Assembly: GCA_016765685.1 (NCBI GenBank)
Contig: JAESPR010000058.1
Coordinates: forward strand, 49,440 to 113,439
DNA length: 64,000 nt
Source: Colwellia sp.
GTDB taxonomy: Bacteria; Pseudomonadota; Gammaproteobacteria; Enterobacterales; Alteromonadaceae
Direction of reading: 5' to 3'
This document shows positions 17,289 through 31,382 of this stretch, in pieces (the first letter of the stretch is position 1; each line of letters begins with the position of its first letter). A program made the position numbers and the translations under genes. Below the pieces are notes generated by a model. The model was not told the DNA's origin. It saw only the letters and a list, made by a program, of their open reading frames with translations, and searched no databases.

Positions 17289-18179
17289 ATGAACAGTAAA
17301 ACCCACTTAGGCCATCAAGCAAAAAAACGTTTTGGTCAAAACTTTCTTCATAATGAAGCCGTCATTAGCGATATTATTGATGCCATCAATCCTGAACCAG
17401 GTGAAAATTTAGTTGAAATTGGTCCAGGTCTTGGTGCATTAACCGAGCCGGTAGTCGAACGTGCAAAAAAACTATCGGTCGTTGAGCTAGACAGAGATTT
17501 AGCCAAAAGATTACGTCACCACCCTTTTTTAGCGCCGCATTTAACTATTTATGAAACAGATGCCTTAAATTTTGATTTTGCTCAGTTAGTAAAAAGCGAC
17601 GATGGCACAGAAAAGCCCTTACGTATATTTGGCAACTTGCCTTACAATATTTCAACACCGCTTATTTTTCATCTGTTAACCTTTAAAGATAAGGTTAAAG
17701 ACATGCACTTTATGCTGCAAAAAGAAGTGGTAGAACGAATGGCATCAGGACCAGACTGTAAAGCCTATGGCCGTTTATCCATCATGACACAATATCAGTG
17801 CCAAGTAATGCCAGTGATGGAAATAGGCCCAGAAGCATTTAAACCGGCGCCTAAGGTTGACTCTGCTATTGTGCGTTTAATACCTCACCACGAAATTAAA
17901 AACCCAGTAAAAGACATTAACGCACTGAACACGGTTTGCTTAGCGGCATTTAACCAACGTAGAAAAACCATTCGTAATGGCTTTAAAAAGCTCATCAGCG
18001 TTGAACAATTAACTAGCCTTGATATTGATGCGAACCTGCGCCCTGAAAATTTAACTCTAGATGATTACATCAAACTGGCCAATTTTATTGTTGATAACCC
18101 GCCAGTTGAACAGCATGAAAAAAGTGATAAAAAACCATCTAGACGAGCAATGAAAAGAGCGCAAGAACAAGCGCAATAA
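17289..18179 (+). CDS. rsmA: 16S rRNA adenine dimethyltransferase RsmA (KsgA)
   Basis: 296 residues. It has the motifs [15 protein letters not shown], the SAM-binding loop [12 protein letters not shown] and the catalytic NLPYNIST. It dimethylates A1518 and A1519 of 16S rRNA late in small-subunit assembly. The C-terminus has about 20 extra basic residues ([16 protein letters not shown]) beyond the E. coli form. apaH follows after 32 bp, with no apaG between them. Confidence 0.97.
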   Translation: MNSKTHLGHQAKKRFGQNFLHNEAVISDIIDAINPEPGENLVEIGPGLGALTEPVVERAKKLSVVELDRDLAKRLRHHPFLAPHLTIYETDALNFDFAQLVKSDDGTEKPLRIFGNLPYNISTPLIFHLLTFKDKVKDMHFMLQKEVVERMASGPDCKAYGRLSIMTQYQCQVMPVMEIGPEAFKPAPKVDSAIVRLIPHHEIKNPVKDINALNTVCLAAFNQRRKTIRNGFKKLISVEQLTSLDIDANLRPENLTLDDYIKLANFIVDNPPVEQHEKSDKKPSRRAMKRAQEQAQ

Positions 18180-18211
18180 ATACTTTTAAAAACATTCATG
18201 GTTAAAACTCA

Positions 18212-19048
18212 ATGGCTATTTATCTCGTAGGTGATATTCAAGGTTGTTATCACGAACTTAACGCCCTGCTAAAACAAGTCGCCTTTAATCCTAACATCGA
18301 CCAACTCTATTTAGCCGGTGATCTTGTTGCCCGAGGACCTGATTCCTTAGCAACCTTACGCTTGGTAAAATCACTCGGACACTCAGCAAAAATAGTACTT
18401 GGCAACCATGACTTACACCTGCTTGCGGTTTATGAAGGAATAAAAAAAGTAAAAAAACAAGACACACTTGACCCGTTACTCAATGCTCACGATATTGATG
18501 AGCTGATGAACTGGCTAGCACAGCAACCGTTATTACAGCAAATTGGCAATGACAATGCTTACATGAGTCATGCCGGCATCAGCCCACAATGGAGTTTGCA
18601 ACAAGCCATAATACAAGCTGACTTTGTTCATCAACGACTTAGTTCTACCAATAGAAAACAATGGTTATCTGTTATGTATGGTGAAAAACCCAATGATTGG
18701 CAACAAGCCAAAACTGACATAGAAAAATTCCGTTATAGTGTTAATGCTTTTACCCGCATGCGTTACTGTTATAAAAATAAACAACTGGAATTTGAACATA
18801 AATTAGCACCTGATGCCTACTTTGAAAAGGAAGAAAACACCCTAGAACTGCTACCTTGGTATCAACTATCATCAACCGTTAATAATACAACATGGGTGTT
18901 TGGTCACTGGGCGACGTTAATGGGAGTGTGTTCGCATTCAAACGTTTACGCATTAGATACCGGCTGTGTTTGGGGAAAACATCTCACTATGCTGCGTTGG
19001 CACGATAAAAAAATATTGGTCGAACCAGCACATAAACTTAACAATTAA
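18212..19048 (+). CDS. apaH: Diadenosine tetraphosphatase ApaH (symmetrical)
   Basis: 278 residues. Metallophosphatase motifs are present: GDIQGCYHEL, AGDLVARGPDS, LGNHDLHLL and, near the end, GHWATLMG and LDTGCVWGKHLTML. It hydrolyses Ap4A to ADP and removes Np4A caps from RNA. In most relatives apaG lies between rsmA and apaH; here it is absent. Confidence 0.96.
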   Translation: MAIYLVGDIQGCYHELNALLKQVAFNPNIDQLYLAGDLVARGPDSLATLRLVKSLGHSAKIVLGNHDLHLLAVYEGIKKVKKQDTLDPLLNAHDIDELMNWLAQQPLLQQIGNDNAYMSHAGISPQWSLQQAIIQADFVHQRLSSTNRKQWLSVMYGEKPNDWQQAKTDIEKFRYSVNAFTRMRYCYKNKQLEFEHKLAPDAYFEKEENTLELLPWYQLSSTVNNTTWVFGHWATLMGVCSHSNVYALDTGCVWGKHLTMLRWHDKKILVEPAHKLNN

Positions 19049-19112
19049 GCTCATTTAGGGGTGAAAAAGCTGTGCAGCTTGATATACTCAATTTATTGCT
19101 GGGGTTTTATTG

Positions 19113-19145
19113 TTAAATATCTGTTAACTATCTATTAACTATTCA
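19113..19145. repeat. Three tandem 11-bp repeats
   Basis: TTAAATATCTG, TTAACTATCTA and TTAACTATTCA follow each other without gaps, one helical turn apart, in the gap between apaH and the chemoreceptor. The rest of this roughly 290-bp gap shows nothing else I can name. The phasing would suit cooperative binding of a regulator or local DNA curvature. Confidence 0.6.
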
Positions 19146-19342
19146 TTAGGAATACTAAATATATGCGCATGATAGCCGATATAAATACTGCCAGTCGTTA
19201 ATCAGCTTATATATGGATAATAAGCGAAGAAAACTTACTGAACATAATAAAAATGAACTAACATAAGAGAATAAGACTTAATAACCTTGTTTTCACTTGC
19301 TCTATAACTAATGCATTTGCTTAAAACTACTTGGTGGTATCT

Positions 19343-21361
19343 ATGAATTTAACTGTAGCCATGAAAATTATTGGTGGTTTTGCCATCATTTCAATTCTAC
19401 TTATTTTAACTAGTGTGATTTCTTTACTGAACTTGAACACCATTGATGAGTCGACTAGCCAACAAAATCAATTAGCAATTCCGACGTTGAAGGGCAGTAA
19501 CAAGCTTTCCTTGCAATTAGGCCAAATGTCAAATTCAGCGCTGAAAGGCTTTTACCAGAATGATCTTACCCTATTAAGCGAAAACCTCAGCGCCTATAAA
19601 AAAATAGAAACTCAATTCACACCAGCATTTAAACAGCTTAAAATTTTAGTGCAAAATGAAAATAATTTACTGAGTAACTTAAATAAACTGACTCAAATAT
19701 ATGCAGCATTTGATGAGGAAGCAAATGCGGTATTCGCCAACAGAAAAACATCAATTGAACAAGGCATAATTTTAAGTGATAAAGTTAGTAGCTTAGAAGA
19801 AAAAGCAGACGATGCCGTCACCGTTTTATTAGATTTAGCCGACCACCGCCTAGCCGAGACTAAATTACAACGCGCCCTCAGCTTAAGTGAGCAGTTAGAA
19901 AATCAATTTAATGCCATTGTTTCTTCTGCTTTTGAATATCGAGATACATTATCTAACAATACTGCCGAACTAATAGAAAGTGAAGTGTCGTTTAGTTTGC
20001 AAGGCGCCGAAAGTTCTGTGAACGACATTGTTGCTGAATTGAACATGAATAACATTGATGGTGTCGCAGAAGAATTAGCAGAATCTTTTTCCGCTATTAA
20101 AACGTTACTGTCTACTGAATCAGGGATACTATTCCATAAACGAGCTCAATTAGCGGCTAATCAACAAGCTAGAGAGCAGTTAAAAGCGACGGAAGTAGAC
20201 GCCGACAAAGCTAATAAAATTTTAGATACCCAAGTAGACTTAGCAAACCAAGCGACTATAGCCGCCAGTGAACTGGTAAGTAGTTCGGTATCTAGGGGTA
20301 ATCGACAAACCACTATTATTGCCATTATTTCAATCCTTATTGCCATTGTTATTGCGCGTTTTACTTTAATTAGTATTACCCGTCCATTAAGCCGTGTTAA
20401 TGACATGCTTAATGTCGTTTCTTCTGGTGATTTGTCGCGCAAACTAGATGAAAGTGGTAAAGACGAATTTGCGCAGCTTTCTAAAAACTGTAACTTACTT
20501 ATTGATAGCTTACGTAATTTAATTGAAGGCATCGTAAACCGTTCTTCACAACTTGCCGCAGCGGCCGAGCAAACATCAGCCGTTACCGCAGAAAGCACTA
20601 CCGCGATAGAAGAACAACGTAGTCAAGTAGAACAAGCCGCCTCTGCAACTACAGAAATGAGCAGTACAGCACAAAGTGTTTTATCCAGTGCTAATGATGC
20701 CTTAAGCGAAATTAAGCATGCTGACGATGAAGCAGAGCGTGTTAAAGTCATATCGGCCCGTAACCGTGCAACCATAGAGCAATTAGCCACCGAAGTTGAC
20801 TCTGCCTCTCAAGTCATTAATCAACTGCAACAAGACAGCGCCTCTATTGGCGGTATATTGGATGTTATTCGCGGCATTGCTGAGCAAACCAACTTACTTG
20901 CCTTAAACGCTGCCATTGAAGCCGCCCGAGCAGGCGAACAAGGCCGAGGTTTTGCTGTAGTTGCTGATGAGGTAAGAACCCTTGCCAGTAGAACACAAGA
21001 ATCAACCTCAGAAATTCAAACTATGATTGAAGCGCTACAATCCGGTGCTGGTAAAGCAGTAACCGTAATGGATGCGGGTAAATCGAAAGCGGCTGATTGT
21101 GTTAGTCAATCTGAAGAAGCAGACAAAGCCTTAGAAACAATTACTCATGCGGTTCATGAAGCGTTTGACCGCAGCTCTCAAATTGCCACAGCGGCTGAAG
21201 AGCAAAGTGTGGTTGCTCATGAAATAAGTGAAAACTTAGAGTCTATCGTCGCCATTGCCGAGCAAACTACAGCAGGCTCACAACAAACTGCGGCGTCAAG
21301 CAGCGAAGTTGCTAAGCTTGCTGAAGAGTTGCAACAGTCGGTGCAAGAATTTAAGTTGTAA
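19343..21361 (+). CDS. Methyl-accepting chemotaxis protein
   Basis: 672 residues from ATG 19343, which has GGTGG at a proper distance; the TTG four codons upstream overlaps that site. Topology: TM1 (residues about 6-28), a periplasmic helical sensor, TM2 near residues 320-345 ([18 protein letters not shown]), HAMP, then the signalling domain with the tip split as [20 protein letters not shown] and [20 protein letters not shown]. It should signal through CheW/CheA to the flagellar motor. The ligand is unknown; no chemotaxis genes are adjacent. Confidence 0.95.
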   Translation: MNLTVAMKIIGGFAIISILLILTSVISLLNLNTIDESTSQQNQLAIPTLKGSNKLSLQLGQMSNSALKGFYQNDLTLLSENLSAYKKIETQFTPAFKQLKILVQNENNLLSNLNKLTQIYAAFDEEANAVFANRKTSIEQGIILSDKVSSLEEKADDAVTVLLDLADHRLAETKLQRALSLSEQLENQFNAIVSSAFEYRDTLSNNTAELIESEVSFSLQGAESSVNDIVAELNMNNIDGVAEELAESFSAIKTLLSTESGILFHKRAQLAANQQAREQLKATEVDADKANKILDTQVDLANQATIAASELVSSSVSRGNRQTTIIAIISILIAIVIARFTLISITRPLSRVNDMLNVVSSGDLSRKLDESGKDEFAQLSKNCNLLIDSLRNLIEGIVNRSSQLAAAAEQTSAVTAESTTAIEEQRSQVEQAASATTEMSSTAQSVLSSANDALSEIKHADDEAERVKVISARNRATIEQLATEVDSASQVINQLQQDSASIGGILDVIRGIAEQTNLLALNAAIEAARAGEQGRGFAVVADEVRTLASRTQESTSEIQTMIEALQSGAGKAVTVMDAGKSKAADCVSQSEEADKALETITHAVHEAFDRSSQIATAAEEQSVVAHEISENLESIVAIAEQTTAGSQQTAASSSEVAKLAEELQQSVQEFKL

Positions 21362-21396
21362 CAAATCACCTTAAGTTAACTATATTAGGCCACTCT

Positions 21397-21429
21397 AAAA
21401 AAACCGATACTGCAATGTATCGGTTTTTT
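21397..21429. terminator. Bidirectional intrinsic terminator between the chemoreceptor gene and eno
   Basis: An A-run plus CCGATAC at 21397-21410 pairs with GTATCGG plus a T-run at 21417-21429 around a TGCAAT loop. The A and T tracts on either side give a U-run in both directions, fitting the convergent genes. Confidence 0.9.
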
Positions 21430-21467
21430 GTAACTTAAAGCTTTACGACTTTATAGCCTTAAAGCTT

Positions 21468-25068
<3,601 letters not shown>

Positions 25069-25680
25069 ATGACAACTCCATTAACAAACGTTTTATCTGC
25101 CATTGATGATATTAATCGTCAAGACATAAATATCACTTTATATGACCATGAAAAACATCCTAAAGAGTTATTATATGGTCAACGCATGACCGCTTGTTTA
25201 ACCCTGCATTGGCCACACAGTAGTGAGTTATTACAAATAGCGGTGCGCGCTCAGCACATTAAACGCTGGCATTTAAAGCGCAGTGAATTTGCCGCCAACA
25301 AGGCAGGGTATTATCAATGGCGTATTGCCTTGGGGAAGTTTCATGCTGAGCTAACATCAGCCATTATGCTTGAGCATGGTTATACCCATGAACAAGCAGC
25401 ACAAACAGCCTCTATTATTTGCAAAGAAAACTTAAGAAGCAAAACTGCTAACCAGCTCAACCTCGATAGTCAAACGTTAGAGGATGTGGCCTGTTTAGTT
25501 TTTTTAGAACATTATTTTGATGAGTTTTCAGCTAAATATATTGAGCAAGGCAATGAAGCCAAAATTATTCGTATTGTGCAGCTAACATGGCAGAAAATGT
25601 CTGAAGAAGCTCATACTATTGCCCTGCAACTAACATTACCTGAGCATTTATCTGTATTAGTTGCTAAAGCGCTAGCTTAA
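25069..25680 (+). CDS. DUF4202 family protein
   Basis: 203 residues, mostly helical. The family pattern is clear: LYDHEKHPKELLYGQRMTACL near the start, AVRAQHIKRWHLKRSEF, and YYQWRIALGKFHAELTSAIM. The conserved His and Asp residues (QHI, LEHYFDEF) suggest an HD-like metal site, but no function is established. The gene stands alone, convergent with the DUF454 gene 3 bp away. Confidence 0.85.
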   Translation: MTTPLTNVLSAIDDINRQDINITLYDHEKHPKELLYGQRMTACLTLHWPHSSELLQIAVRAQHIKRWHLKRSEFAANKAGYYQWRIALGKFHAELTSAIMLEHGYTHEQAAQTASIICKENLRSKTANQLNLDSQTLEDVACLVFLEHYFDEFSAKYIEQGNEAKIIRIVQLTWQKMSEEAHTIALQLTLPEHLSVLVAKALA

Positions 25681-25683
25681 CGG

Positions 25684-26136
25684 CTATTTACTTTCCGGCA
25701 AGCGCCATAAAAAGATAAATGGCCAAATAACTAACAGAACTACGAATAGGCTAAGCATGATATTTTGCAGTAAATAAGTCGACCAAACAACTGACAGCAC
25801 AATCATTAGCAGTGCAATTTTTTTAGCTTTTTTGGGGATACTACGATGCTGCTGCCACTGATAAATAAGGGGCCCAAACAGCTTGTTATTCAGTAATTTT
25901 CGCTGCATTCTCGGTGACGATTTAGCAAAACAAGCGGTGGCCATGATCAGAAAAACGGTGGTGGGTAAAATAGGTAATATCGCCCCTAATATAGCTAAAC
26001 CAACACAAAAAATGCCAGTAACTTTCCATAGAAAAACTTTGATTTTACTTCGAACTGAAACCGGCACTGGGCATTCATCTAAGACTATATTTGGTTTGAC
26101 CACTGGTTGCTGGTTTTGATTTACAACTTGTGCCAT
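25684..26136 (-). CDS. DUF454 (YbaN-like) inner-membrane protein
   Basis: 150 residues if started at ATG 26136, which has AAGGA at a workable distance; an in-frame ATG three codons earlier leaves no room for a ribosome binding site. The DUF454 core is visible: GILPILPTTVFLIMATACFAKSSPRMQRKLLNNKLFG in pieces, followed by two hydrophobic helices (IALLMIVLSVVWSTYLLQ and LSLFVVLLVIWPFIFLW). Three membrane segments are likely. Function unknown. Confidence 0.82.
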   Translation of the reverse strand: MAQVVNQNQQPVVKPNIVLDECPVPVSVRSKIKVFLWKVTGIFCVGLAILGAILPILPTTVFLIMATACFAKSSPRMQRKLLNNKLFGPLIYQWQQHRSIPKKAKKIALLMIVLSVVWSTYLLQNIMLSLFVVLLVIWPFIFLWRLPESK

Positions 26137-26152
26137 GGTTATCATCCTTGGG

Positions 26153-26773
26153 TCAAAGCTTTTTAACTTTAACTTTGTTATTAGTGTCTCTACTCTTTCT
26201 GATCAAGGCAGTATCACTTTGGCTTTTATCGTTATTCACCAATGTTTTAGCCAGTCTATCATAAAGTAAAACATTCACCGATGCGGCTAAGTTCATACAA
26301 CCCACGGTGGGTATGTAAACCACTTCATCAGCATTATCAATTACGGCTTGGCTAATGGTGCCATCCTCAGGGCCAAAAATATAAAACGCTTGCTCAGGAT
26401 GTTGAAAATGAGGCAAGGGTATTGCCCCCTCAATTAGGTCTACACAAACAATTTTAGTATTAATCGGTAAAAAAGCACGTAAATACTCAACATTTTCAAA
26501 ATTATTTGCAGCCGTTAATGGAATTTTATCACGGGCATTTTTAGTATCGGTATTATGTATTGAACGGCTGTTTTTCGAGCCATGGAACTTTGCCGCATTG
26601 GCATAACGTTGTCCGGTATACAGCACCTTATCAACACTATAACAGCCCGCTGCGCGCATAACAGCGCCAACATTGCTCGGGGTTTTTGGATTAGTTAACC
26701 CTAGTGTTACATGACTGTTTTCGACTTGTAACGCCTTTCCTAAAGCAATGGTTGATAATAAAAGTTTTGTCAT
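26153..26773 (-). CDS. SpoU/TrmH-family RNA methyltransferase
   Basis: 206 residues from ATG 26773, which overlaps the mazG stop as ATGA; the longer frame from 26818 lies inside mazG and is less likely. The three trefoil-knot motifs are present: NPKTPSNVGAVMRAA, YIFGPEDGTIS and MNLAASVNVLLYDRL. These enzymes 2'-O-methylate ribose in tRNA or rRNA using S-adenosylmethionine. The exact target cannot be told, and the ATGA overlap suggests coupling to mazG. Confidence 0.85.
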   Translation of the reverse strand: MTKLLLSTIALGKALQVENSHVTLGLTNPKTPSNVGAVMRAAGCYSVDKVLYTGQRYANAAKFHGSKNSRSIHNTDTKNARDKIPLTAANNFENVEYLRAFLPINTKIVCVDLIEGAIPLPHFQHPEQAFYIFGPEDGTISQAVIDNADEVVYIPTVGCMNLAASVNVLLYDRLAKTLVNNDKSQSDTALIRKSRDTNNKVKVKKL

Positions 26774-27618
26774 TTCGATTTGTTTTCCGTTTTTTCTTGT
26801 GTTTTCACGTTTTGCCAATATTGCTCTAACTGCGTTAAATCGTGCTCTAAAAAATCTTTCCCTGAATTGAATACTTGTGCTTCTACACCATGAAAACGTT
26901 TCGTAAATTTTTTATTTGCATGGCGTAATAATGTCTCTGGGTCTTGTTTAGCATGACGACAGAGGTTTACTACCGCAAACATTAAATCGCCCAGTTCTTC
27001 ACCTAATCTTGCTTGATCGATATTTTCAGCCGTTAGCTCCTCTTTTACTTCAAGTACTTCTTCCTCAATTTTGGCAAAGACATCATTGATATCATGCCAA
27101 TCAAAACCAACGTGTGAGCAACGTTTTTGAATTTTTGCCGCTTGTGATAAAGCGGGTAAATTTTTTGGAATATCCGCAATAACGCTAAGGTATTCCTGCT
27201 CGTTATGCTTATTTTGTTTTTGTTGCCTTTCATTAGCTTTTTCATTTTCCCAATTTGCTTTTATTTGCGCATCGGTACTTAACTCCACATCACTAAAAAC
27301 ATGTGGATGGCGACGAATGAGTTTTTCACAAATAGCAGCAACCACACTGTCAAAATCAAATAATTGTTGCTCTTGACCCAGTTGACTATAAAAAATCACT
27401 TGAAATAATAAATCACCTAATTCTTTATTTAACTCAACAAAATCATGTTGTTCTATGGCATCAACCACTTCATACGCTTCTTCGATTGTGCAGGATGTGA
27501 TGGATGCAAAGCTTTGTTTAATGTCCCATGGACAACCCGTTTCAGGGTCGCGTAACTCAGACATGATCCAGCGGAGTTTTTCAATTGAGGCTTTACTATC
27601 GACATTAAGGTTTATCAT
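26770..27618 (-). CDS. mazG: Nucleoside triphosphate pyrophosphohydrolase MazG
   Basis: 282 residues with two MazG domains. The first has RDPETGCPWDIKQSF and TIEEAYEVVDAIE with ELGDLLFQVIFYSQL. The second has EEVLEVKEEL and RLGEELGDLMFAVVNLCRH. RRHPHVFSD is typical of the full-length form. MazG hydrolyses all NTPs to NMP and PPi and can lower ppGpp. It lies just downstream of relA, as in E. coli, but with no mazEF between them. Confidence 0.95.
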   Translation of the reverse strand: MINLNVDSKASIEKLRWIMSELRDPETGCPWDIKQSFASITSCTIEEAYEVVDAIEQHDFVELNKELGDLLFQVIFYSQLGQEQQLFDFDSVVAAICEKLIRRHPHVFSDVELSTDAQIKANWENEKANERQQKQNKHNEQEYLSVIADIPKNLPALSQAAKIQKRCSHVGFDWHDINDVFAKIEEEVLEVKEELTAENIDQARLGEELGDLMFAVVNLCRHAKQDPETLLRHANKKFTKRFHGVEAQVFNSGKDFLEHDLTQLEQYWQNVKTQEKTENKSK

Positions 27619-27661
27619 GTTTTATTTCTTTGGTTTAATTGGTAATACCTAGGATGTATAC

Positions 27662-29878
27662 TTACAGCCTTCTCACTTCAATAACATCATCCAATTGATG
27701 AAGCTTTTCTAGTACTCGCGTTAACAATTCACTACTAGTAACTTCCATTTTGATATTCATACTCATGGTTTGTTTAGCACTATCACTATGACTTTCAATG
27801 CCAATAATACTGACTTTTTCATTAGCGATGATCGTTGATATATCACGAAATAATCCTTGGCGATCGGCCGCTATAATTTGTGCACTGGCTTGGTAACTCT
27901 GCTTGTCATCAAGCCCCCATTGCACTTCAACAAAACGTTCGGGTTGTTGATGCAAAACACTCGCTAGTTGCTCACAGTCTTGCCGATGAACTGAAATGCC
28001 TCGCCCTTGCGTGATAAAACCCGCAATAACATCGCCCGGTACCGGAGAGCAACATTTAGCCATATGCGTCAATAAATTACCTACACCTGAAACCGTAATG
28101 CCGCTATTAGCACCTGTGGCATTTTTGCCAATGAGAGGTTCTCGTACCAAACTTTGCGGATCAAGCTGTTGCGCTGGTTTTAGCTTGTTTTCAAGTTGTT
28201 TGAAATAGTTAATTACTTGTTGTAAACGGGCATTACCTGAGCCTATAGCAGTATGTAAATCGTCAATGGTTTTCACATTAAAACGTTGAGCAGCAGCTTT
28301 AAGTTCAACTTGAGTAACGGTTAAATAAGTTAATTTAGCTAACTCACCATCAAGTAGCTCTTTACCTTGAGCTAGGTGTTTATCTCGGTCTTGCAGTTTG
28401 AAAAAATGCTGCACTTTCGCGCGCGCACGAGAGGAATAAATATAATGCAAATTTGGATTTAACCAATCACGGCTTGGGTTTGGCTGTTTACTGGTTAATA
28501 CTTCAACTTGATCGCCCGTTTTCAAGCAGTAAGTAAAGGGCACAATTTTACCAAAGACTTTCGCACCAATACAACAGTGCCCCACATTTGAATGAATGTA
28601 ATAGGCAAAATCTAAGGGGGTTGAACCCATAGGTAAATCAATAACATCACCTGAGGGTGTGAATACATAAATTCGGTCTTCAAACACTTGACTACGCAAC
28701 TCATCCAGCACTTCGTCACTGGTGGCAACATCATCTTGCCATTGTAAAATTTTACGTAACCAACCTATCTTGTCATCAAAGCTATTGCTTTTACTGTTAG
28801 CTTTCCTTGGTGAAGAGTTTGATGAAGAACCATCTTTATAACGCCAATGCGCTGCCACACCTAGCTCGGCATCATCATGCATTTGCTCTGTTCTTATTTG
28901 TATTTCAACAGATTTATGATCAGGCCCTAAGACAACCGTGTGAATTGATTGATACCCATTAGGTTTTGGCGTTGCCACATAATCGACAAACTCTTTCGCT
29001 AAATGCGGCCATTGAGTATGTACTATGCCTAAAGCGGCATAGCAGTCTTGCACTTTGTCAACCACAACACGCACCGCACGCACATCAAATAATTGCTCGA
29101 AATCTAGCGATTTTTGCTGCATTTTTTTCCAAATGCTAAAAATGTGTTTTGGGCGACCATAGACCATGCCGTTTATTTTTAATGCTTTTAGCTGTTGACT
29201 TAAATCACCGACAAAGTCACGCATATATTGTTCACGCTCAAGACGAGTTTCATCCAGTAATGTAGCAATTTTTTTGTATACTTGAGGATGAAGATAACGA
29301 AAGGAAATATCTTCGAGCTCCCATTTTAACTGACCAATACCTAAACGATTGGCCAGTGGCGCGTATATATTGGCACTTTCTTTTGCCACTAAAACACGGT
29401 TTTCTTCAGCACTATGTTTTTGTTCACGTAAATCACATAAACGCTCGGCTAATTTAATAACCACCGCGCGTACATCTTCCACCATGGCCAATAACATCCG
29501 GCGAATATTATCGACATTGCCAGCACTATTTTGTTGCCTTAAGCCTTTAATCGCCGCCATTTTACCCACACCTTGGCAAAGCATCACAATATCTTTACTA
29601 AAGTGTTCGTTAAGAAAATCTTTAGTCATGACATTACTGTCTAACAAAGGCATTAAAAAAGCGGCGGATAATGAGTCAGCATCTAAGTTCAGGCTCGCGA
29701 GAATTTCAACCATTTCCATCGATTTTAGCATACATGTTTGTTGTTGCTGAAAAAGCTGAGCGACTTTTTCCCATAAGCTGTCCAGTGCTTGTTGTTTTGT
29801 TTCGGATAAAGCTTGCTGTGCTAACCAGTGTTTAAAATCAACACTAACAACTTGATGGGATTTGCGCACCGAAACCAT
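27662..29878 (-). CDS. relA: (p)ppGpp synthetase RelA
   Basis: 738 residues. The N-terminal HD domain lacks an intact HD hydrolase motif, as in monofunctional RelA (for example LSAAFLMPLLDSN). The synthetase domain has FDVRAVRVVVD, VATPKPNGYQSIHTVVLG and EIQIRTEQMHDDAELGVAAHW. TGS (DRIYVFTPSGDVIDLP), zinc-finger-like (CCSPVPGDVIAGF) and ACT domains follow. It makes ppGpp on starved ribosomes. A Ser/Asn/Lys-rich linker near residues 352-368 is longer than usual. Confidence 0.97.
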   Translation of the reverse strand: MVSVRKSHQVVSVDFKHWLAQQALSETKQQALDSLWEKVAQLFQQQQTCMLKSMEMVEILASLNLDADSLSAAFLMPLLDSNVMTKDFLNEHFSKDIVMLCQGVGKMAAIKGLRQQNSAGNVDNIRRMLLAMVEDVRAVVIKLAERLCDLREQKHSAEENRVLVAKESANIYAPLANRLGIGQLKWELEDISFRYLHPQVYKKIATLLDETRLEREQYMRDFVGDLSQQLKALKINGMVYGRPKHIFSIWKKMQQKSLDFEQLFDVRAVRVVVDKVQDCYAALGIVHTQWPHLAKEFVDYVATPKPNGYQSIHTVVLGPDHKSVEIQIRTEQMHDDAELGVAAHWRYKDGSSSNSSPRKANSKSNSFDDKIGWLRKILQWQDDVATSDEVLDELRSQVFEDRIYVFTPSGDVIDLPMGSTPLDFAYYIHSNVGHCCIGAKVFGKIVPFTYCLKTGDQVEVLTSKQPNPSRDWLNPNLHYIYSSRARAKVQHFFKLQDRDKHLAQGKELLDGELAKLTYLTVTQVELKAAAQRFNVKTIDDLHTAIGSGNARLQQVINYFKQLENKLKPAQQLDPQSLVREPLIGKNATGANSGITVSGVGNLLTHMAKCCSPVPGDVIAGFITQGRGISVHRQDCEQLASVLHQQPERFVEVQWGLDDKQSYQASAQIIAADRQGLFRDISTIIANEKVSIIGIESHSDSAKQTMSMNIKMEVTSSELLTRVLEKLHQLDDVIEVRRL

Positions 29879-29932
29879 GTTCTTTCCTTTGTCGATGCAG
29901 GTTACGACCTACATAATATAATCAACCTGATA

Positions 29933-31330
29933 TTATTTACTAAACAATACCATAGTCTCTACATGCTTTGTTTGAGAAAACATATCGATTAAGCCTATTT
30001 TTTCAATTTTATAACCCTTACTGAGTAACAACTGACTATCTCTTGCTAAGGTTGTTGGTTCACAGCTAACATACAAAACCGTTGGAATAGCGAGTTTAAC
30101 AATTTGTGCTATGGCGAGTTCTGCACCGGCTCTGGCAGGGTCTAATAATACTTTGGTAAATTGAGCCTCTGCCCAATGATTTAACTCTTTATTAACTCCT
30201 TTATTAGAGGACCATTCGCTATTTAAGTCTGCTTGGAAAAATTGGCAATTATTAATATGATTGAAAGTAGCATTAGCCGTGGCCTTATCAACCATGCTCT
30301 GCACCCCTTCAACACCGATAACACCCGTAACTCTCTTAGCCAGAGGTAAACTGAAATTGCCTAAACCACAAAATAAATCTAAGACATGATCTTCTGGCTT
30401 AAGCTGTAACCAGTCAAGCGCTTGCTCCACCATACCCACATTGACCTGCTGATTTATTTGAATAAAATCGGTAATAGAGAAGTTAATTACAATATCGTCC
30501 ACTAAATTATAATGTAAATTATTATCTATACTGGTTGAGCGCTTGTTTTCTTTAGGTTTAACCGCTTCGTCTTGAAAATAAAGCTGCCACTGATGGCGAT
30601 TAGCATACTCTTGCCACAGCTTGCGATCTTGCTCATTTATCGCCCTGATTTGACGCACAATTAAGGTAAGTTGATTCGATGGCTGCTCAGCAGTAGCCAC
30701 GCTAATCACTTCAATATGACCAATGGCTTTTTTTACGCTAAGTTTAGCGATAAGCTCTTTCAAAAGTGGGAAAACATCATCCGCAGGTTTAACCAACACA
30801 GGACATGATTTAACAGCAACTAGCTGATTAGTAGCTCTCTGCCTAAAGCCAATCGTTGCTTGAGCATTTTTGTCAAATTGAACTCCTATTCTGGCTTTGC
30901 GACGATAGTGCCACGGCAAACTTACTATAGGCTGTTGCCAAGGAAGCTGTTCAATAATAGTGGTTGTGATGCCACTACGAGAGAATAATTCGATAACTTT
31001 ATTTTTTTTGAAGTTAAGTTGTTCGTTATAATCAAGGTGTTGTAAATCACAACCACCACAAAGGCTAAAATGCTGACACTTAGGCGGCACTCTATTTTCA
31101 CTGGTTTTATTGATGGTTAACAGCTTGGCGCGAGCGTATTTATTTTTTTGCTCAACAAGCTGAATTTCAACCTTTTCATTCGGTAAACTACCATTAATGA
31201 AAATGGGCTTTTGTTTATAATACGCAACACCACAACCATTCAAGTCTAACTTGTCAATTTTTACCATTAACCGTTGTTTTAGTTGAGTTTGAACTGGCTT
31301 TTTTGTAGTTGCTTTAAAAAAGTTTGCCAT
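29933..31330 (-). CDS. rlmD: 23S rRNA (uracil-1939-C5) methyltransferase RlmD
   Basis: 465 residues from ATG 31330. The sequence there (MANFFKATTKK) matches the usual RlmD start, so the longer frame from 31372 is not preferred. A TRAM domain is followed by the iron-sulfur Cys set (PPKCQHFSLCGGCDLQHL). The methyltransferase domain contains VLDLFCGLGNFSLPLA, LLDPARAGAE and the catalytic Cys in YVSCEPTTLARD. It sits between relA and barA, the conserved order. Confidence 0.95.
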   Translation of the reverse strand: MANFFKATTKKPVQTQLKQRLMVKIDKLDLNGCGVAYYKQKPIFINGSLPNEKVEIQLVEQKNKYARAKLLTINKTSENRVPPKCQHFSLCGGCDLQHLDYNEQLNFKKNKVIELFSRSGITTTIIEQLPWQQPIVSLPWHYRRKARIGVQFDKNAQATIGFRQRATNQLVAVKSCPVLVKPADDVFPLLKELIAKLSVKKAIGHIEVISVATAEQPSNQLTLIVRQIRAINEQDRKLWQEYANRHQWQLYFQDEAVKPKENKRSTSIDNNLHYNLVDDIVINFSITDFIQINQQVNVGMVEQALDWLQLKPEDHVLDLFCGLGNFSLPLAKRVTGVIGVEGVQSMVDKATANATFNHINNCQFFQADLNSEWSSNKGVNKELNHWAEAQFTKVLLDPARAGAELAIAQIVKLAIPTVLYVSCEPTTLARDSQLLLSKGYKIEKIGLIDMFSQTKHVETMVLFSK

Positions 31331-31382
31331 TGATAGGTTACCTAAGGTGTTTTCTTTAACTATTACTGACATAAATGGCTAA

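Noticed and set aside
20161..20598. Minus-strand ORF of 145 codons inside the chemoreceptor gene
   Set aside because: It lies wholly inside a conserved gene in antisense, has no ribosome binding site and reads as low-quality Ser/Ala-rich sequence.
26774..26818. Upstream start for the RNA methyltransferase
   Set aside because: It would overlap mazG by 49 bp; the ATGA junction at 26773 is the more usual arrangement.
31331..31372. Upstream ATG for rlmD at 31372
   Set aside because: The extra 14 residues have no ribosome binding site; the ATG at 31330 matches the usual N-terminus of the family.
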